Counted from the first letter of the stretch, positions 46,876-58,440 are shown. The stretch: DNA of 64,000 nt from Lepidodermella squamata (GCA_047495785.1 JBLDXI010000013.1:4526001-4590000), one strand, 5' to 3'. Made by a program: numbers and translations. The notes: generated from the sequence alone by a model not told the origin.

Positions 46876-49800
46876 ATGTCTGCTGACGCTACTGCTGCTG
46901 GAGCTGCTGCTGCTGGTCTGCTGCTGCTTCCCGAAAACGCTCTAAACCAGTTGGGAAAAGCAGAGCTGGTACAACTCTGCCTCCAGTTCCAGCAGGTGAT
47001 CAAGCTCATAGCGAACGAGAAGAATGCTCAGCTCGCGGCAAAAGACGAGGAGATACAGAAGCTGCTACAAATCGCAGCCTCGCTGTCCGCCGCAAAACCT
47101 GCCGATGCCACTCGAGAGCGAACCAGCCCTGTAAGATTTTGATTTTTATCATACCGCCATGCCTTGACAGATGCATATTTCCAAAATTCCACTCAGGTTT
47201 ACAAACGAAAATTTGGTGGTGACTAAAAGTAATAATTAGTGTTGTCCGTCTTTGCATGTTTTTTGTTACATCTTACATGCGTTCTAAACGCAGCACCTAT
47301 GCTTGCACTAATTTTTTGTTTTTATCCGCTTGACGTGATTTATCCTTCTAGCGATATACCCTAACATAGTTACTATACTAACCTGATATAGGGTCGTATA
47401 TCACATTAAGCAAAATAACGCCTGCTTACGCGTTGTCAAGCGTTAAACCCAGACTATACTATCGCCACACAAAAATCAGTCCGGATGTTTGTTACATTTT
47501 CGAAAGCATGGCCTGTTTTCTCTTTCAAAGACATTCAAAAATACAAAACACCATTGCCTTATAACACCATTGCCTTTCTCGTTTCGGAGTTTTTAGGGGG
47601 GATTTATTTACCTATGAACACTCCAGAACTCCCCTAGAAATGAGGGGAAGAAATAAGAAAATATTTGAATAACCAGCAAATAAGGAAGGTAATTTTCGAA
47701 AATGCTAGGAATAAGAAAAAAATCCTACCAGACACCGTGCGATTTATATTAGAATATATACTGTATATCTACTAATTTTCGGTGGCCACTAATTTTCGGT
47801 TTTGGAGATTTCGGACCTGTACTTTCAATTTCGGTGGATTTGAATTCGGTTTGAGAGTTGATCCTGAGAAAAAAATTCGAAATTAGTCACTTTAAAATTG
47901 ATTTCAGTACTTCGATTTCGTGTTTTTACACGCTATGAGGAGATAATCACTGCTTTAGCAGCGTCAATGTCTGCTGCTTCCAATATCCTTACTACCTAAA
48001 ATTGCAGGTAACACAATTTTGGCACATTTTACCCTACTTTACCATGATGAAGCTGTATTGTAGAAAAGAACAATAAATTGGCCGAATTTATTTTCGGTGA
48101 TTTTGAATTCGGTATTTCCTCAAAAACACCGAATTCAAAGATCAAACCGAAAATTAGTGACCACCGAAAAATAGTAGATATACAGTATTTTACCGTTTAT
48201 TTAACCTTCCTCTTCGTGCTTCTGGCGTTTGGTAGCGATTGGCATAATTTGAAAAATTCGACCTTTCTTTATCCATATTATGTACGAAATTTTAATATTT
48301 TCTCTTATATTTTATAATGTTGTGTTTTTTTTAGCAAAACTATGGTTAATAATTGGGGTTGGGGGTTAGGGCTAGTTGGCAAGGTTCGGACTCTGGTTAG
48401 GGTTAGGCTTAGGGTTAGGGATAGGTCGAGTTTGGGGTTATTATTAAGTTCGATTTAATTATTTATCTATACCTTGCATTTTGCCGGTAACCATTTTCAA
48501 GCGGAAAATTGACTACGTTATTGGCTAATGACTGCAGTTTTGCTGAACCCTTTCATGGCCGACTGTTTTTTCAGCCAGCCAAAAAAATCGAATTATTAAA
48601 TTTTTAGGAAAATGTTTTTAGGCATTTTTAGGCATTTTTAGGCAAAGAACCTAGTCGGAAAATCGGCAACCGTATGCCAAACTAGGCACTTGGGCGCATA
48701 GTTCACCTCAGGTTCTGATTTCACTGAAAATTTCAATCACCATAGAATTTTGAATATAGATTCATCCAGATGAATTCATAGGATTCGTCAGCCAGGTTCC
48801 CGTTTTGCCATTTTTAGATGAAAGGTCATAAAAACGGAATACGTAGTCAATGAGACCCTGCCGGACACGGGTGTTAAGTCAGATCTAGCAGAAAAAATTC
48901 TGAGATGTCGATTTCTTCGATTGAAAAATGAAAAATAAAAAATCGCCCCTCGGTTTGAAATTTTGAAATTGCTCGCTTTCCGAGAAGCACAGGAGTACTG
49001 AAATTCGGGTTTCCGATTCTTGTGGGTAACATCCAAAAGCAGTATTTTACAAAAGGAGACACGAAAATACGAAAAACATAGAGAACGTAGTGATCAGAGT
49101 GCGCACTCACGCTTTTTTCTTGAAACAAAAACTTCTTTTTGTGCGCGCGCATCTTTTTTGAAAACATGCATGTTTTACATAGTAATTTCTTGTTTTTCAA
49201 CATTTTCCCGCGGAAATCGGTCGTCTATTATTTGCTGTCAAGTGGCACCGTATAATTCAAACCTGCTCTTTCACGTGGTAATGGCCGCTTGTTGCCGAAA
49301 ATGACCTATCATGGCAATATTCCAGTGGATATCGAATCGTCCCCTATGAGGTCGCCCACACTAACTTAGCTATTAGCAGTTACTAGGAACTAACCATGTC
49401 CCGGTTTGGATACTGCAAGATTCTTCATGAAACAAGCTTTCGGCAGATATATATAAAACTCCTAATTTTGATCACGCTATGCGTGCAAAATGAGTCTTAA
49501 ACTTCAGTGCATTTTATTCTAATTTTTCGGAGCAATTTAAAATTTAGATTTGAAAAGTTGAATGTTTCTTCAGCGATTTTTCAGTTTTTCATACAAAGCG
49601 TGCTGAGTTCGTTGTTTAGCATTCCTGAACTAATTTTGCATGAGCTTTTCAAATATTTCGGTTACAGACCTATAACTCGCTTCCATTATCGGCAAAAAAC
49701 GGGGGAATCTAATGTGGCAACGGAATTTTGAAAAACTCAATTTCTGGCTCCTAAGGAGACACAGGGATAACTTGGCATGCTGTTTTGAGCTTTTAGCCAG

Positions 49801-50914
49801 ATTCCTCACCTTCAAATGCCCTAAAGATGAGCTACAACTGAGTGCATGAGGTTAACATTGGTGTGTGCAGTGAAGCAAATTACGAATGTTTGCCAATAAT
49901 TTAGATTTTTGATAGCGCATTTCGAAAATCTGCATTTTTTGGTCGTACAATTTGAAGCTGCGTTTCTCAACAACCGTGATAGCTACGATCGCCGTTCAGA
50001 TATCGATTTACTCCTTGTGCTTCGACCTTAGCTTTAGTCATGACATTTTACCTGGCTGAAATTTCTGATGACGTGGATAGCTCCTTTTTCGGTGCCACTG
50101 GTCACTACAGTGTTTGTATTTGTAAGTAAGATACTAAGTGATACAAAAATTTCGGCATGGTGGGATTTTCATGAAAAGATAGAGCAAGAAACAATCTACG
50201 TGACGCATATTATAAGAAAAAAATATAAAATGACCGATGTCAAGTAAAAATCTTCAAAAAAATCAAAATTTGCATGTAAAAGGGCTATCCAAGAAAGTCG
50301 AAAAAATCGGAAAAAAGAATTAAGGAGGGGTTTTTCATTTATTTTTTGTTTCAATTTCGCATCGTGAGTGCGCAGTCTGATCACTACGTTCCCTATGACG
50401 AAAAATTAGCCGAGCTGTGAACGTGCAAAGTCAGAATTCCGAAATCGTCCTTATGGCCATGAAAGGGTTAAATAAACCAGCATTCATGATTTCCATGATT
50501 CCAGCTCGACTTTATTAAAAAAAAATATTATGTATGGAAGATTGCACCCTCAAAAATTATTGCGCAATGCCCCATTATTTCTTCTATGATTCTTTTGTCC
50601 GAAGAAAAGTGGTGACAACTACTTGGCTTTATTTCAGCATATCGGGAAATCAAAAGTAACCTACTCTGTTTAAAATTAGTTTTGGGCACATTTCTAATTA
50701 TTAAGGCTTCTTTGTTGTACGTGCTTATTGTTTTAAATTGTGTTACTAGTGGATCTAATTATTTTTAAAGAATTATTTACGACGCAATTTATCGTTTCAG
50801 ATGGAACGAGATCGAACGAAACTTCTGGATCACACGATTGTCAACCGCGAGGCGCTGATGAACGTGGCCGCCGAGTCCGAAACGAAAATGAATCTCGAAC
50901 CGAAACGAAAATGA
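46876..50914 (+). CDS. Small coiled-coil protein, two-exon model
   Basis: Exon 1 (46876-47130) encodes an Ala-rich start (MSADATAAGAAAAGLLLLPE) and a helical segment ALNQLGKAELVQLCLQFQQV...EKNAQLAAKDEEIQKLLQ with heptad-like leucines. It ends at CCT/GTAAGA in phase 0. Exon 2 (50801-50914) follows TCGTTTCAG and continues in phase 0: MERDRTKLLDHTIVNREALM...ESETKMNLEPKRK. The total is 122 residues. No family was recognised; the coiled coil suggests a protein-protein adaptor. The 3.7-kb intron holds a MITE and a piggyBac-like element. Exon 1 composition is clearly coding. The exon 2 assignment is inferred from phase and a good acceptor only, and exons in between may be missed. Confidence 0.5.
47759..48187. 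mobile_element. 429-bp MITE with ~45-bp terminal inverted repeats
   Basis: Ends are TACTGTATATCTACTAATTT and its reverse complement; about 45 bp pair with one or two mismatches and TA borders each end. A second inner pair around GAATTCGG is also inverted. It lies in the long intron of the coiled-coil gene. Confidence 0.8.
48355..48440. repeat. Degenerate G-rich telomere-like tract
   Basis: Words GGGGTTAGGGCTAG, GGTTAGGGTTAGG and CTTAGGGTTAGGGATAGG cluster in about 85 bp, all in one orientation. It includes both TTAGGG and TTAGGC registers. Confidence 0.55.
48548..50467. mobile_element. Degenerate piggyBac-like element (1.9 kb)
   Basis: The 13-bp ends CCCTTTCATGGCC are exact inverted repeats. 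TTAA borders the right end (50468-50471) and a one-base variant TGAA borders the left (48544-48547). CCC-starting termini at TTAA are the piggyBac superfamily signature. A further inverted pair of about 38 bp lies inside (around 49075-49112 and 50363-50402, core GAACGTAGTGATCAGA). No transposase-length frame remains, so it is non-autonomous or decayed. Confidence 0.65.
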
Positions 50915-50983
50915 ACGAACTGAAATGAATCTCGCACTTCTCGTCCATCTACCTCCTTCGTCCTACTGATCGTCCATCCTATC

Positions 50984-51418
50984 CACAGCATCAAAGATCT
51001 AGGTCTCCATGTTGATGATTCTCTGCGTCCTTCAATCTGTCCTCTGTGTTTCATCTTTAAAATTATTGATTGGCTCTGTAGCTACCACCCTTAAAAATAA
51101 TATTTTACTAATTAATCTACTCCATCGACTGCGCGTACATAAGTTCCTGATGGCTCTTACAAAAACGCTACCTCTGTCTGTTTCCACAATTTCTTGCTAA
51201 ATAGAATTTTTAATATTTGGAATGAGCTACCTGAAAGTATTTTTGAAATTGATAGCACTCTTTTATATTGTTATGCAAAATGATATTATCTTTAAAAATA
51301 ATACCTATTAGAAAGACTGACTTTAAAAATTATCTAACTTCAAGGTTTGAATGTCTGCTGACCCTTTCTGTCCGCGAAACCTTGGTGTCGAAATAGAAAT
51401 TATTATTGTTATTATTAT
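50984..51418 (+). mobile_element. 3' fragment of a non-LTR retrotransposon (LINE) reverse transcriptase
   Basis: Frames with stops and shifts spell typical C-terminal LINE reverse-transcriptase motifs: HSIKDLGLHVDDSLRPS, then LLHRLRVHKFLMAL, then FLLNRIFNIWNELPESI. It is followed by an (ATT)n-like tail near 51401-51420, as expected at a LINE 3' end. Heavily mutated. CR1/Jockey-like by general appearance. Confidence 0.7.
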
Positions 51419-51455
51419 TCAGAAATAATGTAGAACCGATCAATGTAGATTTTCC

Positions 51456-51587
51456 TTTGGTTATCGTTTAGCTCCTATTTGGAATAGTCTTACTGATGAA
51501 ATCGTTTCCTTAAGTAATTCTCGAATATTTGAATATAAATTAATGAACACTAATTTATCACAGCATTTACGCTGCTCTTTACTGTAA
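51456..51587 (+). mobile_element. Second LINE reverse-transcriptase tail fragment
   Basis: An open 43-codon frame reads GYRLAPIWNSLTDEIVSLSN then RIFEYKLMNTNLSQHLRCSL. This is again the C-terminal IWN.L.DEIV...F...L pattern of LINE reverse transcriptases. It differs from the neighbouring fragment, so it comes from another element inserted next to the first one's tail. Confidence 0.6.
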
Positions 51588-52696
51588 ATTAACTGTACCA
51601 ATTTAATGTGAAAGTGTGCTCTATTGACAGCCAATTTCGGATAGTCTTTTTGTTTCAAAAATGAATGCAAAAAAAATAAATTAAAATGCATCAACAAGTT
51701 GTTTCAAAATAAATTGCGTCGCAAAATTGCTACTCTGTGTTTGATTCGTGAAAACGCTTTTATTATTTGTCGGAAGCTTATGGCTGCGATGCAGCCGCAA
51801 AAGATGACGGAAAGGGTGTACCAAGGTTCCAGCTCTAAACATGCTTCTTTTTCAGCTGAGCTGTCCTACATCCCTTGGATATTAATGCTCATAAATAAAT
51901 AATAGATAAATAACAGATTTCTCAAAACTTCTCGCTTGAATCTCAATTTATTTTGGCATGCCTATAGCCGATGGATCAAATTTCTGCCTGCAGAGCAGCT
52001 ATGAATATTCCAAGTATCGATTTTAGAAATCACTTACCTTATTTGTTTCTATCGCAGCCGCGCTGCTAAAATTTCAACCCGAAATTTTGAAAAATTCGAA
52101 AATTAATTTTCGGTATAATTGTTCATTTTTGGTGTTTTCGAACCGACTTGACCCCTCAGCCCTGCGCTATTATTATGGATGGGCGAATATTATAGGGTTA
52201 TCAGCGACTGTGCTACTATTGGAACAAATACGGTACTTATTCTCAACCGTCTTGGAACCCATCAACGTCGATAATAATCTTTCCACATTGCTTAAGGGGC
52301 ACCCACCCATGGAGCAAAAAGAAAAATAACTTTTTCTATGAGGTCACCATAATAAATGTTTTTTAAATATTATAGAAAAATCCCAGGTCATGAGGGGAAA
52401 TCAACAAGAGGGATAAACAGAAAAGCCTGAAGCGCAAAGAATCAGGAAAATGCAGGTAGTGTCAGAACGCTTAATAATGGCTGGAACCTCATCTCTACAT
52501 ACTGGAATTTTGCCAACCTATGTAGCAGAGCCTGTGTTTTATTTTCGACGTTACAATAAGGCCTCATAGTTTTATTCAAAGTTCGAAGATTCGCAAAAGC
52601 GACTTGAATAATTCATTTTTCTAACATCATTTATGCTCATATCACCAAATAAGAGGCATGGACCTGTAAATAGCATTGCTTATTCCACAGCTTCAT

Positions 52697-53071
52697 TTAA
52701 TTAGTTTTAAGCTGCTTTGCAGTTCGATCTGCGGGAATCGGCACAATCGGCATATCGTCCCAGTCCCATTCGCCGGACGCGAACTCGACCGCCGCTCCGA
52801 TGTAGGGCGCCGATGCACCCGGCCAAACTGGAGCACCCAGGGTGCCGGCACCCTGACCCTGGCCGAATTTGTTCGCACCCTGATTGGGCCAGTTCCAAGC
52901 TTCTGGGGTGCAGCATTCGCCAGATTGCGACGCAATTTCAACTCGATTGATGTTTTCCTCTGAAGATAACCCGTCGTTATTGTCATTTGTTCCGGACAGT
53001 CGTATCACTGAACCATTGACAATGGCAACCAAAAGGCCAACGATGTAGAAGATGACCCGAAAAATTCTCAT
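52697..53071 (-). CDS. Small secreted protein, single exon (124 aa)
   Basis: The start MRIFRVIFYIVGLLVAIVNG is chosen because it gives a clear signal peptide with a likely cut after VNG; an upstream in-frame ATG at 53125 would bury it. The mature part is about 104 residues: an acidic Asn/Asp/Ser segment, a CC pair (SGECCTPEAWNWPNQGANKF), a Gly/Gln/Pro-rich linker and an acidic Trp-rich block (ASGEWDWDDMPIVP). No family recognised. The composition is clearly coding (G/C-rich against its flanks). It lies 254 bp downstream of the VWA gene in the same orientation. Confidence 0.6.
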   Translation of the reverse strand: MRIFRVIFYIVGLLVAIVNGSVIRLSGTNDNNDGLSSEENINRVEIASQSGECCTPEAWNWPNQGANKFGQGQGAGTLGAPVWPGASAPYIGAAVEFASGEWDWDDMPIVPIPADRTAKQLKTN

Positions 53072-53324
53072 TTTTTCGTAGCAAAAATTTGAAAAATAAT
53101 TTGTGATAATGATAAAAAAGACCATCAGTTAATTAAAAGACGAGTCAATTTATTGACCAAGTTCGTGATCATAAAAATTATAATGACAACAATAAAATGA
53201 CGACGCTAAAATAATCATTATTATTTACAGGCGAGTGCTCAACTTTTTACACCACCGGACCAAAAATCCGACATGATTTTGGCTTTGGAATGATTTTACG
53301 AATCTTGCCGATGAATTTTACGTA

Positions 53325-54525
53325 TCATTTGTGTAGCGAGTAACACAGGTAGGCGGCCAGGTTCCAGGCGGATAGCTCATCGACGGATGGTTTAGATTCG
53401 CTGCATATCGACCCTAGCATGTAGATGCTTTGCGGGTCGTCGGCTAGCATCCGAAGGTTTCGCACGTTCACGCGTGATGTCACGCCATTTACGCCGACAA
53501 ATACGACGGGTGCCAGCATTTCTCGGCGAACCTGCGAAAAATAAAGATTGGGCCCGAATTTAAAATTAAAAATAAAAAGTGACAAAATAAAAGTGACGTT
53601 ATGAATCCTTTACAGGTTCAGTTACCGATTTCTTATTTACTAATTGTTACTCGGAATTTACGCAGGAGATAACATAAATTTTGCTTAAAAATACCGAAAT
53701 TGGAAGCTCAATAGGAATTTCGCTCCAATTTAAAAAGACGAAGTATCATGAAAAATTAACAAATTAAAAAAGGAGATTAAAATAAGCGATTTTTACCGAT
53801 AGCGTCGCCAGCATCATACCAGTCTCGGAATCGCCGAAATTGCCATCAGTGAAAACGACCAATAACCGGCGCCGTTTCGCCTTCACTTCGTCTTCGATTT
53901 TATTCATGTAAGGCATGCCGGGTTCATCGAACATCGACTTAATGCCTTTATTGCGGTGAATTCTCGGATAGCGTCCTGTTAGTCGCGCCAACTTTCCGCT
54001 GTATTGATCGAACTTGGGCGGCGGGTAGACAGGCTCCCAGAGCGAGGCTGAAGTCAGTAGTCTGAAGGCTCGAACTATACTAGACAAGCCACCGCCAGCA
54101 TAGGGTAGCTGCTCCATAGCTTCGAGTAGGGACGTATCATTAGGCGGGACTAGGCCTGATACAACATCAGCTCGAGACGAAAATCGAACTAGGCCAATGT
54201 TCAAATCGCGATATTGAACCTGCTCAGGCGAGAACATAGACGCAACAACTCGGACGTAGTTTTTCAGTTGATTGAACGCAGCTTCGCCGATGGAAGATGA
54301 AGAATCGAGGGCGAAATAGAAATCGCCGTTACAGTCCGATTTGTTCGCCAGCATCGCTAGCACGTTTTTGTACCGCCAATTGTGGCCAGGAACAGCGACG
54401 CGGCGTAAATTATTCGTGTTTTGCCACGGCCATGGCGCCGCCTTAACTTCACTCGATCGGCATAGATCGACGGCGAAAATCGCGGTTAAAATAATTGAGT
54501 GAATAATAACCAGGACTCGGGACAT
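53325..54525 (-). CDS. Secreted von Willebrand factor A (VWA) domain protein
   Basis: Two exons, 54525-53797 and 53531-53325, join in phase 0 (TCG/GTAAAA ... TTTTTCGCAG/GTT) to 311 residues. Residues 1-24 are a signal peptide (MSRVLVIIHSIILTAIFAVD). The VWA domain runs from about 66 to 305. The metal-binding DxSxS is present as FALDSSSSIG (Asp 74, Ser 76, Ser 78), with VVFTDGNFGDS carrying the later Asp. A conserved-looking end is APVVFVGVNGVTSRVNVRNL. An insert PKFDQYSGKLARLTGRYPRI lies between the core strands. VWA proteins of this size act in extracellular matrix or cell adhesion. No second domain is present, so it is a minimal single-VWA protein. Confidence 0.85.
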
Positions 54526-54938
54526 TTTTTCTCAGCGATTATGATGGCGATAATGATACGACAAAATATTCTCGGCTTTCATAACAACTTTCCGGCGCCA
54601 GACAAAATATTATAGTAGAGAAAAATTGACGTTTTGCTATAAAGTAAATATTAATATTATAAAAAGACACCTTTTCTGTTTATTACAATTCTGTCGTTAT
54701 TTATTGCCGGCCAAGCCTAGCGGTCTAGTGACGCGTGGCTTTCTGAATTTTCTGAAAAGCGCGCGCGTTAAATGTCTCTCGGTGCGCTTTTTGCAGGTGC
54801 AAAATTGCCGGCCATTCATGCGCATTAAACAATGTAGGATATAATAAGCAATAATTGAATTAAATAATTATGTATGAAAGTTATATGATGTGCTGCGACT
54901 TTTATATGTATAAAATTTTAATATTCAGTTATGCGATA

Positions 54939-55106
54939 TTATATCATTTTATTGCCCGGTCTAAATTTTGTGTAGCCGCGACAGTTGACGCCTATTTGCA
55001 CGTGGAAGCCGGGTAAATTAGAGGCTGTACAGACTGTATCGCGTACTGGATTTAGGTGCAAGACACCGCGAGTGCCGCACGACTTCTTGGTGGTATAAGC
55101 CACGCG
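54939..55106 (-). CDS. Possible terminal exon of an unidentified secreted-type gene
   Basis: After the acceptor GTCGTTTTCAG, a frame reads RVAYTTKKSCGTRGVLHLNP, DTVCTASNLPGFHVQIGVNC and RGYTKFRPGNKMI, then TAA. Three spaced cysteines and normal composition suggest a real exon, but no upstream exon was matched. It is 0.4 kb upstream of the VWA gene on the same strand. Confidence 0.3.
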   Translation of the reverse strand, partial: RVAYTTKKSCGTRGVLHLNPVRDTVCTASNLPGFHVQIGVNCRGYTKFRPGNKMI

Positions 55107-55187
55107 CTGAAAACGACAACGGAAGCTTGGATACCTATGATGATAATGATGATGCGCTGCTTTCTCACGGATGGCATCGCGTTGCAC

Positions 55188-56460
55188 TGCTTAAAACAAT
55201 CGCAGAAAACGCACTTGCTTCAACTACCTGCATATCTTGATCTAACATGATTAATATTTTGCGAGTTTAGTAGTTAAGCTGCATTTCCTAATCCCTAAAT
55301 AATCATACCTATGTCCCTAAATTTATAATTATAAAACCCTAATAAAAACCGGGTTTTCATTCGCGAAAATGATAAATTCCGGCTTATTGAATCAAATTTG
55401 ACGAATCAAAAAACGACATCTTAGTGGGAACCAGTGAATCCCAAATTTTTGCTAGTTTTAGAGGACACGCGAAAAGTGTGATCGTCGAAAAAAGTCAAAT
55501 GGCGCCTGTCGCCAGCTTTTTGAGCCAACCGATATGGTTTAAAACCTTCCGAACAATCAGAAAACTGAGGATTCAATGGTTCCACTAAGCAAGCCTCTTT
55601 AATTGGGGGTGGGTCACGAAGTGGGGGTAAAAATATACCTGAAAAGCCGAAAATAGCCAGAAAGCTCGAAATTTTGGGGGTGGGTTGAGGGTGGCTAGAT
55701 AAAACCTTGCCACTAAAATTCGCCCAAACGGCAACAACTGCACATCAGATGTTAGTAGCGCAAATGACGTTCATACTCTTCCGCATTAATATCTAAATTG
55801 ATTTCGAAATCTTTCAAAGACTCGGCCGATTTTGGTTCAATTTGTTAAATAATGAGAGAAATAACGGCCTACGTAGGTCTACAAGGACCGGCAGAAGTTA
55901 CAGTACTAGGCGCAGAATGGTACCCGCGAAAAGTAAAGCGCTGATACCTCATATTGTCGAAATAATTAATCTGCAAAACATGGCTATATGCATTTTAGTC
56001 CTATTCCTATGCCTTTTTTAGCGCTGATCTGGCCGAGCCGATTGAGGAAATCATTTTCAATGAATTCTAAGATCTAAGATCGCAAATTTATCATAATTTG
56101 TGGATTCCATGTTTGTAAGCTCGAATATATTTGCCATAAATATGCCAAGAAACATCTGAGACGTAAGGGAAAATTTCGTTTAAATGATCATAAAACATGA
56201 AAAATTCTCGATCAGATTTTATCAAGTTGTAATTTGAAATGAAATAGTGGTACAATTAGCTTCTCATCTGTTTATCAAAGTAACAATGACACTCCCAGGG
56301 GAGAGATAAACAAATAGCCCGTTTGCCATATTTTTATTTGCATGTCCATCGGCAGCGTGGGTAATAATTAATCAGCAACAAAATAGTCATTCATGAGAAT
56401 GCATTTTTGATTAAGCCTTCATCAGCTCCATCATTATAGTCGTCTCCGTAAATAGCCATT
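55188..56460. other. Intergenic stretch without supported features
   Basis: A/T-rich sequence with no exon, repeat pair or structured element that I could support. Confidence 0.4.
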
Positions 56461-56609
56461 CATTTGTTTTGAAGCTGCCATCGAAAAAGAAACACCGTTA
56501 TTAAACTTTCATCATATTTTATTATGACAACCACAAACATTTGCAATTTTATTCAATATTAGCCGTTCGTTATTCGGTATCCATTTCAGCGTAGAAAAAG
56601 GAGACGAAG
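56461..56609. repeat. 150-bp direct repeat, copy 1 (partner 58291-58440)
   Basis: About 150 bp from CATTTG(T/C)TTTGAAGCTGC to GCGTAGAAAAAGGAGACGAAG match 58291-58440 with few differences. It is joined directly to a fragment of the CUB gene's coding region, whereas the partner copy continues into the normal 3' flank of that gene. Confidence 0.85.
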
Positions 56610-56846
56610 ATGTATTGAACCCTCACCCCGTTTCGCTGCTGATTACCCCAGTAATTCGGCACGACTGAACTGCCACCAACCGACATTTTCTGAATAGCGC
56701 GACGGTGACATAGGCCGGAACTCCTGGGGTGGTAGTTTCGAATTGCTGAAATTCGTATTATAAGGCCCGCTGGTTATCGTGGCAATGCCTAGAAATTGAC
56801 TACGTTGACAAGACTGTTACCGCCCTGAACGGCGGACCCGGTTCTT
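56610..56846 (-). pseudogene. Duplicated fragment of the CUB/LDLa-like gene's cytoplasmic tail
   Basis: Corresponds to 59753-60006 of the gene at 59446-61802. It has several small deletions (shortened Gln and Gly/Ser repeats, loss of a 9-12 bp piece near the SASQRSQ codons) and substitutions. Several deletions break the frame. With the preceding 150-bp repeat it is an internally deleted duplicate of the gene's 3' end. Confidence 0.85.
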
Positions 56847-56865
56847 CCCTAGGAATAAAACTTCA

Positions 56866-56960
56866 TTGCATTTCAGTGCATGGGAATGCATGGGTCCTGC
56901 ATTACAATGCATGGGAATGTTTGGTGGATCTATAGTGGTTGCATGTAAATGCATGGAGAT
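56866..56960. repeat. Degenerate TGCATGGGAA minisatellite-like tract
   Basis: Five or so irregular copies of (A)TGCATGGGAATG or TGCAT-containing words occur in about 95 bp. Confidence 0.5.
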
Positions 56961-57063
56961 TGATGTAGGCCCTTGGATGTACATGCGCGTACTTGCATCT
57001 TGAGTTGTCCTCGGGTCTTAAATTTTGGACCCGATCCGAACCGGCCTTCGGAATCCCAAACCC

Positions 57064-57091
57064 GGATCCGATCCGATCCGATCCGATCCGA
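57064..57091. repeat. (GATCC)n microsatellite
   Basis: Five consecutive GATCC units in a CG-richer patch. Confidence 0.9.
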
Positions 57092-58290
57092 GGTCAAAAC
57101 CAGGCGCTTTTCTGGGGTTTTTCCTGGTCGGATAAGTTACTTATGACTCGACACGATTTTTTGCTTTTTGGGTCGCGGGTCGCGGGCCCGAAGAAATCAC
57201 TTGATGAGGGTAATAATCTGTATTTGAAAATTATATGAATTGACTTGGATATTGGCCAGACTCTATAGAATCGGCAGAAAACGCTGGTCCTCCTCCCACA
57301 CTTGTCATTGCGAAGATCGCCCATCTGATCCTAGCATGGCAGGTACACGGGAGTGAAGTTTATTCCGTCGTCTCTTTCTCTTTCTGTATTAGTTTTTGTT
57401 GTTTTTTACTCTTTCGCTCAAGACGATGAATAATGTAATGTAAAACGATGATGTAATGTGATGATGTAATGTCATTGCGTGATCGCCGCACTAATCCACC
57501 TTAATCCGCCCCTCAAGGCGAAAAGCCGCACCTGACTGATAATCAGACGCCTTGAAATGTAAAACGTCGCCCCGTTAAAATAAGAAAAACGCAAATGTGA
57601 TGATGATGCCTATTAGACGCACCTTTTTGGAATCAATTTTACATCGGCTGAACCGGTATATGAACCAAAATACCTACCACCTGGGATATGATTAACAGCG
57701 CTCGTACGATCTTTTGGGACAATTTGTCACATATTACGAATAGCGATCGCTTTTAGATCAACGATAGCGCTAACCTATACGTGTAGCGTTATTAGGTAGA
57801 CCGCGCTATATATCGCCCATCGGGCTGCTCAAGGTCCTCAAGGTCTTATTCAAACAGTTTATATCAGTGCCCCGCGAACTTTTTTCACCATCGGCATATT
57901 TGGCGGCCGGAAAGCCTTAGCTCCAGCCAGAATTTTGGCTGAAAATAGCGCAAAACAGGCTGATTTTCGGGTTATGATCGTGCGAAACTAGGCATCCGGG
58001 CGCATTCCAGGTATTCTTTGAGAAATCCTACCGACCGCCATGAACTGCCATGAACTGCACATCGGGAAAAAAATCCGAGTTCGCGGAGCGCTGATTTAAA
58101 TAAAAATTGAGCTGAAAGCCGCCCAAGTTGAATAAATGAAATTGGGCGGTGGTTTAACCAGCCAGGGCGACTTTGTTTACTTCGAGGGCGCGCCTGTTCA
58201 AAACGAGGGCGCGCTATTATTAAATGAGGGCTGAGATTAAACGAGGGCGAACTTTTACCTTTTGGGGCGGCAGATTTTATTTTACCGATT

Positions 58291-58440
58291 CATTTGCTTT
58301 GAAGCTGCCATCGAAAAAGAAACACCGTTATTAAACTTTCCTCATATTTTATTATGACAACCACAAAAATTTTCAATTTTAGTCAATATTAGCCGTTCGT
58401 TATTAGGTGTCCATTTCAGCGTAGAAAAAAGAGGCGAAGA
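58291..58440. repeat. 150-bp direct repeat, copy 2 (native context)
   Basis: Partner of 56461-56609. It lies about 1 kb beyond the stop of the CUB/LDLa-like gene, so it is probably the source of the duplicate. Confidence 0.85.

Noticed and set aside
52087-52329. 80-codon plus-strand frame
   Set aside because: No intron signals, motif or coding-like composition that could support a gene.
57420-57480. Repeated GATGTAATGT words suggesting a repeat or array
   Set aside because: Only three irregular copies in about 50 bp with no spacers; not a CRISPR-like or clear tandem array.
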